Assembly: GCF_014023125.1 (NCBI RefSeq)
Contig: NZ_CP048914.1
Location: 896,698 to 960,697, forward strand
DNA length: 64,000 nucleotides
Direction: 5' to 3'
From: Candidatus Xianfuyuplasma coldseepsis
Lineage (GTDB): Bacteria; Bacillota_I; Bacilli_A; Izemoplasmatales; Izemoplasmataceae
Shown: piece after piece, positions 47,649 to 57,711 of the stretch
Layout of the letters: each line of letters starts with the position of its first letter
How positions within the stretch are numbered: position 1 is the first letter of the stretch
Position numbers and translations under genes: made by a program
Notes under the pieces: model-generated
Seen by the model: the letters and a program-made list of their open reading frames with translations, nothing else
Databases searched by the model: none
Told to the model about the DNA's origin: nothing

Positions 47649-47724
47649 GGAGGATTAGCTCAGTTGGGAGAGCACTTGCCTTACAAGCAAGGGGTCACTG
47701 GTTCGAGCCCAGTATTCTCCACCA
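47649..47724 (+). tRNA. tRNA-Val (TAC)
   Basis: GGAGGAT with ATTCTCC, anticodon loop CTTACAA, encoded CCA. Confidence 0.96.
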
Positions 47725-47725
47725 T

Positions 47726-47801
<76 letters not shown>

Positions 47802-47820
47802 TTTATTTAGGCCGTTTTTC

Positions 47821-47896
47821 GACCCGCTAGCTCAGTCGGTAGAGCATCTGACTTTTAATCAGAGGGTCAGAGGTTCGAATCCTCTGCGGGTCACCA
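47821..47896 (+). tRNA. tRNA-Lys (TTT)
   Basis: GACCCGC with GCGGGTC, anticodon loop CTTTTAA, encoded CCA. Confidence 0.96.
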
Positions 47897-47899
47897 TTT

Positions 47900-47986
47900 G
47901 CCTGGGTGGCGGAATAGGTAGACGCGTTGGACTTAAAATCCAATGGTAGCAATACCGTGCCGGTTCGACTCCGGCCCTAGGTACCA
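47900..47986 (+). tRNA. tRNA-Leu (TAA)
   Basis: 87 nt with long variable arm; anticodon loop CTTAAAA; acceptor has two G-T wobbles including G1-T72; encoded CCA. Confidence 0.94.
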
Positions 47987-48078
47987 TTCTATTAGTTTTT
48001 AAAGTGGCAAGCTGCTTTGGATTATAGTGATACGAAGTCTCACAGGTCTAAAAAATAGCACCACCAAAAACATCAAAT

Positions 48079-48155
48079 GGCGGTGTAGCTCAGATGGCTA
48101 GAGCATTCGGTTCATACCCGAAAGGTCGTGGGTTCGACTCCCTCCGCCGCTACCA
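48079..48155 (+). tRNA. tRNA-Met (CAT), probably elongator
   Basis: GGCGGTG acceptor and anticodon loop TTCATAC; sequence is close to Bacillus elongator tRNA-Met. Encoded CCA. Confidence 0.9.
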
Positions 48156-48173
48156 ATTTTTGGAGTTATGTAT

Positions 48174-48250
48174 GGACCCGTAGCTCAGTTGGTTAGAGCT
48201 CCCGGCTCATAACCGGTAGGTCGCAGGTTCGAATCCTGCCGGGTCCACCA
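48174..48250 (+). tRNA. tRNA-Ile2 (CAT, lysidine type) probable
   Basis: GGACCCG with CGGGTCC and anticodon loop CTCATAA. CAT anticodon but not initiator and unlike the elongator; it resembles Bacillus tRNA-Ile2, the substrate of TilS (encoded at 16615-17922). Confidence 0.8.
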
Positions 48251-48281
48251 AAATTATATATATTTACTTAAATGACTAAGT

Positions 48282-48372
48282 GGAGGAATACCCAAGTCCG
48301 GCTGAAGGGATCGGTCTTGAAAACCGACAGGCGTGAGAGCGCGCGGGGGTTCGAATCCCTCTTCCTCCGCCA
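48282..48372 (+). tRNA. tRNA-Ser (TGA)
   Basis: 91 nt with long variable arm; anticodon loop CTTGAAA; GGAGGAA with TTCCTCC; discriminator G and encoded CCA. Confidence 0.95.
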
Positions 48373-48398
48373 CTTATATTTAACAACATTTTTCACAC

Positions 48399-48475
48399 CG
48401 CGGGGTGGAGCAGTCTGGTAGCTCATTGGGCTCATAACCCAAAGGTCGTAGGTTCAAATCCTTCCCCCGCAACCA
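48399..48475 (+). tRNA. Initiator tRNA-fMet (CAT)
   Basis: C1-A72 mismatch, three G-C pairs (GGG/CCC) flanking anticodon loop CTCATAA, encoded CCA. Confidence 0.96.
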
Positions 48476-48477
48476 AT

Positions 48478-48553
48478 GGTCCAGTAGTGTAGTGGTTAAC
48501 ATGTCGGTCTGTCACACCGAAGATCGCGGGTTCAAGTCCCGTCTGGACCGCCA
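48478..48553 (+). tRNA. tRNA-Asp (GTC)
   Basis: GGTCCAG with CTGGACC, anticodon loop CTGTCAC, discriminator G, encoded CCA. Confidence 0.96.
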
Positions 48554-48557
48554 GTGT

Positions 48558-48633
<76 letters not shown>

Positions 48634-48644
48634 TTTATTTTACC

Positions 48645-48668
48645 AAAGCCATTAATGGGCTTTTTTTA
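48645..48668 (+). terminator. Terminator of tRNA cluster
   Basis: AAAGCC (48645-48650), 7-nt loop, GGCTTT (48658-48663) and a T run. Confidence 0.8.
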
Positions 48669-48680
48669 TTTTAAAAATAA

Positions 48681-48716
48681 AAAAAATAACTAGGACTTCC
48701 TAGTTATTTTTTTTGA
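48681..48716 (-). terminator. Terminator of the small 48.7-kb gene
   Basis: AATAACTAGGA (48685-48695) and TCCTAGTTATT (48698-48708) form a perfect 11-bp stem with T run on the minus strand; A/T flanks may also let it act on the + strand. Confidence 0.8.
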
Positions 48717-48895
48717 TAACCTGCATCCATTAACGCTTTTTCAGCTTCTTCATGAGTTGAGTAATGAATGACTTTTTGTTTGCACAATTCTTTGATTTTT
48801 TGTACAATTTCTTCCTTTGGTCCAACAAATTTCTTAGCTAAGTAATCGATCTCATGTTTTTGAGAACAGTTAAAATATTTTCTATCATTATCCAT
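48704..48895 (-). CDS. Small unknown basic protein
   Basis: 63 residues from ATG 48895 (ATG 48901 would add two residues but sits 3 nt from AAGGAG). No membrane segment. A short helix-turn pattern (FVGPKEEIVQKIKELCKQKV) is followed by IHYSTHEEAEKALMDAGYQKK. Two Cys. Family not recognised. Its own ribosome site and terminator support that it is a real gene. Confidence 0.65.
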   Translation of the reverse strand: MDNDRKYFNCSQKHEIDYLAKKFVGPKEEIVQKIKELCKQKVIHYSTHEEAEKALMDAGYQKK

Positions 48896-48995
48896 AGACA
48901 TCAACTCCTTTCGTATTAATTTTATTATACCACTCTTACAATGTTTATTTAAGAAAAAATTCAAACATATCATTATTATATTACTGGTGATAAGA

Positions 48996-49634
48996 ATGAA
49001 AGAGGATTCGTTATATACTTTTGATACTCCACAAGAATTTTTTAACTTCTATGATGAGTTAAATATATATGGAGAATGGAAGATACAAAAAGGATTGCTA
49101 AATAAACGAGGTTCACTAATACAGAATAAACCATATGTAAACTTACTTAGAGATAAGTTTTTTAAGAGAGGATTCTTCAGAAAGCAAGTCTCAATAGCTG
49201 AGATTGTATCATGGTTGGATACTATGTTTATCATTAAGCGATATCTTACGATGTTACAAGCATCTATAGAATCAAGCATGTATAGTCAAATAAAGATTTA
49301 TGTCGAGTATATGATTAAGATGTCAAAAAAAATGAGAGTCGATTACATTTTCAAATATAACAATACAATTCTACTAGTAGAGTTTCGAACAGTTAGTACC
49401 TTTGAGAAAATTAGGCCAACATGGGATTTAAAATTCCGTGAGTTACTAATATATAAAGAATTAATGCGGTACTATATCAAACATAAGAGTATAATACTAT
49501 ATGCTTTCATAACAATGTTTGAATATGATAATAAGAGATTGGTTGAGAAGAATCATCAATACAATGAGAATCAGATCAAATATTTGGTTGAATATACAAT
49601 AAAATATCTAATTCAAAAAAATGAATTTTTATAG
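48996..49634 (+). CDS. Unknown protein, possible PD-(D/E)XK nuclease fold
   Basis: 212 residues from ATG 48996 (GGTGA 5 nt upstream). AT-rich and Lys/Ile/Tyr-rich compared with neighbours. MRVDYIFKYNNTILLVEFRT (about residues 110-130) fits the strand-turn-strand D...E-x-K core of PD-(D/E)XK nucleases, with Arg in place of Lys, and the following helix KFRELLIYKELMRYYIKH resembles the helix that carries the fold's auxiliary Gln/Lys. This is a weak motif-level call; it may be a non-catalytic relative. Stand-alone gene next to a tRNA cluster, a common insertion spot. Confidence 0.55.
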   Translation: MKEDSLYTFDTPQEFFNFYDELNIYGEWKIQKGLLNKRGSLIQNKPYVNLLRDKFFKRGFFRKQVSIAEIVSWLDTMFIIKRYLTMLQASIESSMYSQIKIYVEYMIKMSKKMRVDYIFKYNNTILLVEFRTVSTFEKIRPTWDLKFRELLIYKELMRYYIKHKSIILYAFITMFEYDNKRLVEKNHQYNENQIKYLVEYTIKYLIQKNEFL

Positions 49635-49647
49635 ACTTCAAATATGA

Positions 49648-49740
49648 TATAATTAAAATAACAATAATATATAGGGAAAGAGCTATCAAGTTGTATGGGG
49701 AATATACTTTTTTAGCTCTTTTCAAATGTAAATGGAGGAA
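49648..49740 (+). promoter_or_regulatory. gltS-type gene leader with long-loop hairpin
   Basis: TATAAT (49648-49653) then a leader in which AAAGAGCTA (49677-49685) pairs with TAGCTCTTT (49713-49721) over a 27-base loop. No known riboswitch class recognised. GGAGGA precedes the start. Confidence 0.4.
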
Positions 49741-49745
49741 AAAAT

Positions 49746-51278
49746 ATGTTTGGATTAGTAGAAAATTGGGAACTTATGAATTTCTTTGTTTATTTAGGGG
49801 TGCTTTTATTCATTGCAAAGATTATTAAGGAAAAAGTACCATTCTTAAATAAAGTAATTATTCCTTCAGCGTTAATTGCTGGGACAATCGGTTTAATATT
49901 ATCTGATGGATTTTTGAATGTCATAAATATATCTCAAGATCGCTATATTCTATATGAAGGATCAGAGGCTGAAGTAATCGAGGAAGGATATGATTATGAG
50001 ATTATCTTGGCAGAGGATGCTGAAGATTATAGTGTTGATATCGATTGGGAAGAATATGCCACCAACGATCAAGTAATTGTGCAAAATGTACCTGCTCGCA
50101 TCGACATAATTTACGAGACAGTTTATCATGCCCTAGCAATTGGATTCATAGCTTTAACTTTGCGTCGAGACAAATCAAAGGCAGATAAAAAAGTATGGTC
50201 TACAGGTATGGTAATCGTAATTTCTTATTTACTACAAGCAGTAATCGGTGCAGCTGTAGTTTTCTTCCTATTTAAGAATATTTTCTTAGGTGCTGGATTG
50301 CTACTTCCACTAGGTTTCGGACAAGGACCAGGATTGGCAACCAGTATTGGTAGTGGATATGCTGAAGGAGTTGGAGCATTGAGCCAAGGTGGTGCATTAG
50401 GGGCAACCATTGCATCCATCGGATTCCTGGTTGGTGGTGTTGTCGGGGTAATATCATTAAATTACTTAGCAAGAAAACATAATCTAGTTGTTGATAAATT
50501 CCATCGAGAAGAATCTTCCATCAAGCAATCATTCGAAATGGAGACAATTCAAGAAATTCGCGTGTTTGACTCGTTGACAATGCAAATTGTAATCATTTTT
50601 GTCATTTACGCCTTTGTGTATTTAACACTGGTTGCTCTTGAAAACTACATATTACCAACCATGGGTGACTTAGGTGAGACCTTTGCAGGTGTATTCCATG
50701 GATTCAATTTCTTGATTGGGATTCTATACGCTTTATTATATCGTCGCATATTAAAATATGCTGAGGTAAAAGGAAAAAATGTTAACTTTTTAACCAACAA
50801 TTATGTATTATCAAATATTAGCAGTATTGCATTCAATTTCATGATTATTGCAGCTGTTCTTACGATAACGATTGAATCCATTCAACAGTATTACCTATTA
50901 GTAATTGTAATGGCTACTGTTGGGGCAATATGTACATTTGCCTTCTTGCGTTGGATTAGTCATCGTATTTACAAAGGTGAATACGAAGTACATTATTTTC
51001 TTGCAATGTTTGGTATGTTAACTGGTACTGCAAGTACAGGATTGGCATTGCTTAAAGGGGTTGACAGTGACTTCAAATCGCCAATAGCTGAAGAAATCGT
51101 AGTTGGAAGTGGAACTGCAATCTCGATGGCATTACCGCTATTTGCTCTATTGATGTTCCCCGGATTAGCAATTACTAGTGGAAATAACATCTATAATGCA
51201 CTCGTATTTATCATTCCATTAACGTATGGTTTAATTTTGCTTGGAATACTTTTGTATATTAACCGAAAAAAGTCATAG
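49746..51278 (+). CDS. Sodium/glutamate symporter, GltS-like
   Basis: 510 residues, at least ten membrane segments. The GltS family motifs are seen as GLLLPLGFGQGPGLATSIGS and, later, MLTGTASTGLALLKGVDSDF. The N-terminal loop between the second and third segments is longer than usual (~65 residues, acidic, VIEEGYDYEIILAEDAED), perhaps extracellular. Probably sodium-coupled glutamate uptake in the plasma membrane; related carboxylates are possible. Confidence 0.88.
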   Translation: MFGLVENWELMNFFVYLGVLLFIAKIIKEKVPFLNKVIIPSALIAGTIGLILSDGFLNVINISQDRYILYEGSEAEVIEEGYDYEIILAEDAEDYSVDIDWEEYATNDQVIVQNVPARIDIIYETVYHALAIGFIALTLRRDKSKADKKVWSTGMVIVISYLLQAVIGAAVVFFLFKNIFLGAGLLLPLGFGQGPGLATSIGSGYAEGVGALSQGGALGATIASIGFLVGGVVGVISLNYLARKHNLVVDKFHREESSIKQSFEMETIQEIRVFDSLTMQIVIIFVIYAFVYLTLVALENYILPTMGDLGETFAGVFHGFNFLIGILYALLYRRILKYAEVKGKNVNFLTNNYVLSNISSIAFNFMIIAAVLTITIESIQQYYLLVIVMATVGAICTFAFLRWISHRIYKGEYEVHYFLAMFGMLTGTASTGLALLKGVDSDFKSPIAEEIVVGSGTAISMALPLFALLMFPGLAITSGNNIYNALVFIIPLTYGLILLGILLYINRKKS

Positions 51279-51285
51279 ATAGTCA

Positions 51286-51314
51286 TTGATTTAGTTATTT
51301 TGATTTGTTATAAT
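51286..51314 (+). promoter_or_regulatory. guaB operon promoter
   Basis: TTGATT (51286-51291), 17-bp spacer, TATAAT (51309-51314), directly upstream of the riboswitch. Confidence 0.85.
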
Positions 51315-51324
51315 GAAGAAACTT

Positions 51325-51393
51325 TTCACGTATAATCGCTTTAATAAGGAAAGCAAGTCTCTACCCTAAACCGTAAATTTAGGACTACGTGCA
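51325..51393 (+). promoter_or_regulatory. Guanine riboswitch aptamer
   Basis: P1 is CACGTA (51327-51332) with TACGTG (51386-51391). The conserved core TATAATCGCTTTAATAAGG, GTCTCTACCCTAAACCGTAA and GACTACG matches the purine riboswitch. The specificity base is C (GACT, not GATT), so guanine rather than adenine. It controls guaB-purH-guaA. Confidence 0.93.
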
Positions 51394-51411
51394 AATTACT
51401 CTACAACTGTA

Positions 51412-52933
<1,522 letters not shown>

Positions 52934-52981
52934 CGTGAAGTTTTAATATGTAAATTTGATGAATTGAAGTGAGGAAAGTAT

Positions 52982-54517
52982 ATGAAACGAGCATTAATTA
53001 GTGTCAGTGATAAAACAAACATCGCACATTTTGCTTCCGCGTTAATATCACACGGCTTTGAGATAATTTCTACGGGTAAAACAAAACAAATACTTGATGA
53101 AGCAGGAGTGCTTACCAAATCTGTTGAAGATATAACCGGGTTTCCGGAAATCTTGGATGGACGTGTTAAAACGCTACACCCTAAAATCCACGGTGGTATT
53201 TTGTCTCTGCGTAACAAACCACATCATATTGATGACGTCGTAAGCAATAATATTGAATATATTGATCTTGTATGTGTAAATTTGTATCCATTTAAAGAAA
53301 CCATCTCAGTTCGTAGTTCTACCTTTGATGAAGCCGTGGAACAGATAGATATTGGTGGACCATCTTTATTGCGTAGTGCAGCAAAGAACTATGAGTTTGT
53401 TACCGTTGTCACAGATATTAATGATTATAACCTCATTCTGACAGAGCTGGAGTCATATGGTGATACATTGCCAGAAACGAAACGACAACTAAGTGCAAAG
53501 GCCTTTCGAACAACGGCAAAGTATGATTCAATAATAGCCAATTATTTTACAAGTTTTGACAACTCTAGTATGATAGATACTATCACCATATCTGGTGATT
53601 TTAAACAACATTTACGATATGGAGAAAACCCTCATCAGAAAGCCGCACTTTATCAGCTATCAGATGATCCGTACTCTATATTACAGGCGATACTTTTAAA
53701 TGGTAAACCACTTTCATATAATAATATTCAAGATGCCAATGCAGCAATCAATATTTTAGCTGAGCACTCAGAACCAACCGCAGTTGCACTAAAACACATG
53801 AACCCATGTGGTGTAGGCACAGGAGAGACAATTTTCGAAGCCTATCAAAAAGCTTATAAAAGTGATACAATATCGATTTATGGAGGTATTGTTGCTTTAA
53901 ATCGAGTAGTCACTACCGAACTTGGATTTGAAATCAATAAGCTATTTTTAGAAATCATTATTGCTCCTGGGTTTTCAAAAGATGCTCTTAGTATATTGAG
54001 AAAGAAGAAGAACCTACGTATCTTGCAACTTGATACTTCTCAAAAATCCACGGATACTGTTGAATATAATAGTGTAAATGGTGGGTTACTAATACAAAAT
54101 ATTGACAAGCAAATAGTAAGTATTGATGAACTCCATTGTGTAACGAAAAGATTCCCATCTGAAAGAGAATTGGAACAGTTACATTTTGCTTGGAAGGTAG
54201 TAAAGCACGTGAAATCGAATGGGATTGTGATAACTTCAGGGACCCAAACAGTAGGTGTTGGAGCGGGTCAAATGAACCGTGTGGGAGCAGCGAAAATAGC
54301 TCTGGAGCAGGCTAGAAATAATGGCTTTACTGAAAACTTAACTCTTGCTAGCGATGCATTCTTCCCTTTTGACGATGTGGTTAAACTGGCGTATGAATAT
54401 GGTGTAAATCACATTGTTCAACCGGGTGGAAGTATTCGAGATAATGACTCAATCACAGCTTGTGATAATCGATACATGACGATGGTATTTACCAATAATC
54501 GTCATTTCAAGCACTAG
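52982..54517 (+). CDS. purH: Bifunctional AICAR formyltransferase / IMP cyclohydrolase
   Basis: 511 residues. N-terminal cyclohydrolase ALISVSDKTNIAHFASALIS, IISTGKTKQIL and RVKTLHPKIHGGIL; C-terminal formyltransferase with LRYGENPHQKAAL, ALKHMNPCGVG and ASDAFFPFDD. The last two steps to IMP. ISTGKT varies from the usual ISTGGT. It is 48 bases after guaB and 10 before guaA. No other de novo purine genes are in the window. Confidence 0.96.
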   Translation: MKRALISVSDKTNIAHFASALISHGFEIISTGKTKQILDEAGVLTKSVEDITGFPEILDGRVKTLHPKIHGGILSLRNKPHHIDDVVSNNIEYIDLVCVNLYPFKETISVRSSTFDEAVEQIDIGGPSLLRSAAKNYEFVTVVTDINDYNLILTELESYGDTLPETKRQLSAKAFRTTAKYDSIIANYFTSFDNSSMIDTITISGDFKQHLRYGENPHQKAALYQLSDDPYSILQAILLNGKPLSYNNIQDANAAINILAEHSEPTAVALKHMNPCGVGTGETIFEAYQKAYKSDTISIYGGIVALNRVVTTELGFEINKLFLEIIIAPGFSKDALSILRKKKNLRILQLDTSQKSTDTVEYNSVNGGLLIQNIDKQIVSIDELHCVTKRFPSERELEQLHFAWKVVKHVKSNGIVITSGTQTVGVGAGQMNRVGAAKIALEQARNNGFTENLTLASDAFFPFDDVVKLAYEYGVNHIVQPGGSIRDNDSITACDNRYMTMVFTNNRHFKH

Positions 54518-54527
54518 GAGGTCTATC

Positions 54528-56057
54528 ATGGATACCATCATTGTTTTAGATTTTGGTTCGCAATACAATCAACTAATCGCTCGCCGTGTTCGCGAACTCG
54601 GTGTCTATTCGGAGATTCATCCGTTTCATTATAATCTCGAAAATCTAGTACAACCCCATATTAAAGGGATTATTTTATCCGGCGGACCAAACAGCGTGTA
54701 TGACGAACACGCCCCACAAATTACCAAAGAATTATTTGATCTACAAATACCAATACTCGGGATATGTTATGGTATGCAGATTACCCAATATCTATTCAAT
54801 GGAACCATTACACCAACCGACAAGCGAGAATATGGAAAATCGGCACTTCACATAACACAATCAAATCCCTTAACAAAGGGCATCCCATCCTCATCCACAG
54901 TGTGGATGAGCCATGGGGATCACGTTGATGCATTGGCGCCTTCATTTGATCAATTGGGCCATACGGATTCTTGTATTGCCATCGCCAAACATCAGACCAA
55001 AGAAATCTACAATCTTCAGTTTCATCCTGAAGTCACCCACACAACCTATGGCAAACAGCTCCTATCTAACTTTGTGCTAGCTATTTGCAAAGCAACACCA
55101 TCGTGGCGAATAGAAAACTACATTGAACAAACCATTCAACATATAAAAGACGTGGTGCAAAAGGACCAAGTCATCTTAGCCTTAAGTGGCGGGGTAGATA
55201 GTAGTGTTGCAGCAATGTTAATTCATAAAGCTGTTGGCAAGCAATTAACCTGTGTGTTTGTCGATACCGGACTACTTCGTAAGGATGAAGGCAACAAAGT
55301 CATGGCGCTTTATGCAGAGCACTATAACATAAACGTTGTTCGAATCAATGCTAAAGAAGCATTTATGAAGGCATTAAAAGATGTGACAGATCCCGAAGAG
55401 AAACGAAAAGTCATTGGAACAGAGTTCATTCGTGTGTTTGAACAGTTCAAACAAGAACATGCCAATGCGCGTTTCTTGGCACAAGGAACCATCTATCCTG
55501 ATGTGATTGAAAGTGTTTCAATCAAAGGACCAAGTGAAACCATTAAGTCACATCACAATGTCGGCGGCTTACCCGAAGAAATGAACTTTGAACTATTGGA
55601 ACCTTTGCGCGAACTATTTAAAGATGAGGTTCGACAAGTAGGTCTTCAACTGGGCATACCCAAACACATGATTATGCGTCATCCATTCCCTGGACCAGGA
55701 CTAGGAATTCGAATTCTTGGTGAGATCACGGATCAAAAAGTAAGAATTCTACAAGAAGCGGATCACATCTTTATCAGCGAACTGTATGCACATGATCTAT
55801 ATGATCAAGTATCCCAAGCTTTTGTGGTCTTATTACCAGTCAAATCCGTCGGGGTTATGGGTGATAAACGGACATATGAATATGTTGCATCATTACGTAG
55901 TGCAGACACCATTGATTTCATGACCGCAACGTTTAGTCACTTACCCTACGAATTCTTAGATCGAGTAACAACTAGAATCATCAATGAAGTCCAAGGGATT
56001 AATCGTGTTGTTTATGACATCACATCCAAACCACCTGGAACAATTGAGTGGGAATAA
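54528..56057 (+). CDS. guaA: GMP synthase (glutamine-hydrolysing)
   Basis: 509 residues. GATase domain with GICYGMQ nucleophile and FHPEV dyad; PP-loop ATP-pyrophosphatase LSGGVDSSVAAML; C-terminal dimerisation domain ending DITSKPPGTIEWE. Converts XMP to GMP. Third gene under the guanine riboswitch. Confidence 0.97.
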   Translation: MDTIIVLDFGSQYNQLIARRVRELGVYSEIHPFHYNLENLVQPHIKGIILSGGPNSVYDEHAPQITKELFDLQIPILGICYGMQITQYLFNGTITPTDKREYGKSALHITQSNPLTKGIPSSSTVWMSHGDHVDALAPSFDQLGHTDSCIAIAKHQTKEIYNLQFHPEVTHTTYGKQLLSNFVLAICKATPSWRIENYIEQTIQHIKDVVQKDQVILALSGGVDSSVAAMLIHKAVGKQLTCVFVDTGLLRKDEGNKVMALYAEHYNINVVRINAKEAFMKALKDVTDPEEKRKVIGTEFIRVFEQFKQEHANARFLAQGTIYPDVIESVSIKGPSETIKSHHNVGGLPEEMNFELLEPLRELFKDEVRQVGLQLGIPKHMIMRHPFPGPGLGIRILGEITDQKVRILQEADHIFISELYAHDLYDQVSQAFVVLLPVKSVGVMGDKRTYEYVASLRSADTIDFMTATFSHLPYEFLDRVTTRIINEVQGINRVVYDITSKPPGTIEWE

Positions 56058-56130
56058 AAAATATACTGTATTAAAATAAAAAAACCATCGTTATGTGGTA
56101 CAATTGTATCTGCATAAGGATGTGATACAC

Positions 56131-56799
56131 ATGATAATTTTATTAACAAATGATGACGGGATTGATTCCCCGAAATTACAGTTTACCAAAGAGATCCTAT
56201 CCCATTATGGAACCGTATATACGATAGCACCAAAATACGAACAATCTGCGAAAAGTATGTCACTTACCATAGGTGGATTTGATTTTGAGCAGCTCGACGA
56301 GTATACCTATACCATTTTAGGAACACCTGTGGATTGTGTAAACTTTGCCTTTGCGGGATTAAAATTGCAACCAGACCTTGTCGTTTCTGGGACAAACAAT
56401 GGATATAATCTCGGTATCGATACCCGTTATTCCGGTACTGTAGGGGCAACACTACAAGCCCAGTATTTCGGATGGAAATCACTCGCTTTATCATCCGATC
56501 GCAAAGGGGATACGATCTTACATCAAGAACTCAAACCAACCTTGGACCACATCTTCAGCAACGGATTACTCAGTCGAAAATACTCTTTGAATGTTAATTT
56601 CCCAAGAGAGAAATTTGGTCGTTCGAATGGAATACTAGAAACTACCATTCACTATCATACATTCCACTATAATCCCACGATAGAAGGAACGACATTTAAG
56701 CCCAATCGAACCTATATTCATGAAGGAAACCTACCCGAAAATACAGACACTTGGGCCTACGCAAAAGGATATACTTCCATCTCAAAAATAACCGTCTAA
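56131..56799 (+). CDS. surE: 5'-nucleotidase SurE
   Basis: 222 residues from ATG 56131. Metal motif ILLTNDDGIDSPKL, then SGTNNGYNLGIDTRYSGTVG and SLNVNFP. Hydrolyses nucleoside monophosphates. A longer frame from 56095 has no ribosome site. The call is firm for family; the role in this cell is open. Confidence 0.93.
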   Translation: MIILLTNDDGIDSPKLQFTKEILSHYGTVYTIAPKYEQSAKSMSLTIGGFDFEQLDEYTYTILGTPVDCVNFAFAGLKLQPDLVVSGTNNGYNLGIDTRYSGTVGATLQAQYFGWKSLALSSDRKGDTILHQELKPTLDHIFSNGLLSRKYSLNVNFPREKFGRSNGILETTIHYHTFHYNPTIEGTTFKPNRTYIHEGNLPENTDTWAYAKGYTSISKITV

Positions 56800-56817
56800 T
56801 TCACTAGACGGTTTTTT
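56789..56817 (+). terminator. Terminator of surE
   Basis: ACCGTCTA (56791-56798), 6-nt loop, TAGACGGT (56805-56812), T6. Confidence 0.88.
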
Positions 56818-56854
56818 AAATACTCATGGTACAATGTACATAGGAGGTGATTCG

Positions 56855-57565
56855 ATGACGTATTTTGTCATAAGCGATATCCACGGCTATTATAAAGCCA
56901 TGCGACAATCGCTACAAAAAGCTGGTTATAATGAGAACAATCCACACCATCATTTAATTGTTATTGGTGATATGTTTGATCGCGGACCGAGCTCGGATCA
57001 AGTTCTTGAATACCTCTATCCTCTATTTCAAGAGAATAAAGCCTCGATCATCATCGGCAATCACGATACCTTCTTACGTGATTTTCTTCAAGGCGATAAC
57101 TCTCGTGTATTATTTAACGTCATGTATAACGGATTTCAGGCAACACTTGAAGCTCTATCAAACACCTCTTTTACCGAAGATTCATTGGATTCAATTCGCA
57201 CAAAAATTCACAGACGATATCCGTACCTTCAATCGCTTTTAGAAAACGTACCTTACTTCATTGAAAAAGGAGATTATATCTTTGTTCATGGTGGTATTGA
57301 TGGTGGTGCACTTGATTGGAGAACAATGCTTTCAGAGCATGATTATGTCTGGAGTCGAGAACACCAATTACCACCCATTCCAGGGAAAACAGTTGTTGCT
57401 GGGCACACGCGTGTAGCGACGATTCGTAAACGGACAACAAGCTATGAACTACTTTTTTTACATCATCCAGAGTATTTTGATATCCTCTACATGGAGGGAA
57501 AAATCCTCATCGATCGTTTTGTTGAAGTAGCACAAGAATTAAACGTATTGGTACTTGATATGTAG
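56855..57565 (+). CDS. PPP-family metallophosphoesterase
   Basis: 236 residues from ATG 56855 (AGGAGGTGA 4-5 nt upstream). Motifs YFVISDIHGYY, VIGDMFDRGP, IIGNHDTFL, a late VHGGI and VVAGHTR form the calcineurin-like dimetal site. The layout matches bacterial PrpA/ApaH-type enzymes, so either a protein phosphatase or a diadenosine tetraphosphatase. Short single-gene unit. Confidence 0.88.
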   Translation: MTYFVISDIHGYYKAMRQSLQKAGYNENNPHHHLIVIGDMFDRGPSSDQVLEYLYPLFQENKASIIIGNHDTFLRDFLQGDNSRVLFNVMYNGFQATLEALSNTSFTEDSLDSIRTKIHRRYPYLQSLLENVPYFIEKGDYIFVHGGIDGGALDWRTMLSEHDYVWSREHQLPPIPGKTVVAGHTRVATIRKRTTSYELLFLHHPEYFDILYMEGKILIDRFVEVAQELNVLVLDM

Positions 57566-57587
57566 ACCCAATTTGGGTCTTTTTTTA
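57564..57587 (+). terminator. Terminator of the phosphatase gene
   Basis: AGACCCA (57564-57570), ATT, TGGGTCT (57574-57580), T run. Confidence 0.88.
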
Positions 57588-57605
57588 TTCTTTAACACAG
57601 TAAAG

Positions 57606-57619
57606 TGTTAGCGTTTACA
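57606..57619. promoter_or_regulatory. cre-like site upstream of iorA promoter
   Basis: TGTTAGCGTTTACA fits the CcpA consensus TGWAANCGNTNWCA at 13 of 14 positions (T for A at position 4). Confidence 0.6.
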
Positions 57620-57638
57620 TAAAAGTATCAGGGAACTA

Positions 57639-57667
57639 TTGAGCCATCCACAATAGTTTGCTATAAT
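57639..57667 (+). promoter_or_regulatory. iorAB promoter
   Basis: TTGAGC (57639-57644), 17-bp spacer, TATAAT (57662-57667). Confidence 0.7.
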
Positions 57668-57682
57668 GAGATTGGTTTTGTA

Positions 57683-57696
57683 AGAAAACGCTTACT
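57683..57696. promoter_or_regulatory. cre-like site downstream of iorA start point
   Basis: AGAAAACGCTTACT matches the inner 12 positions of the cre consensus. It lies about 10 bases past the predicted start point, a roadblock position for catabolite repression. Confidence 0.55.
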
Positions 57697-57711
57697 TTTA
57701 GAGGTGATTGT

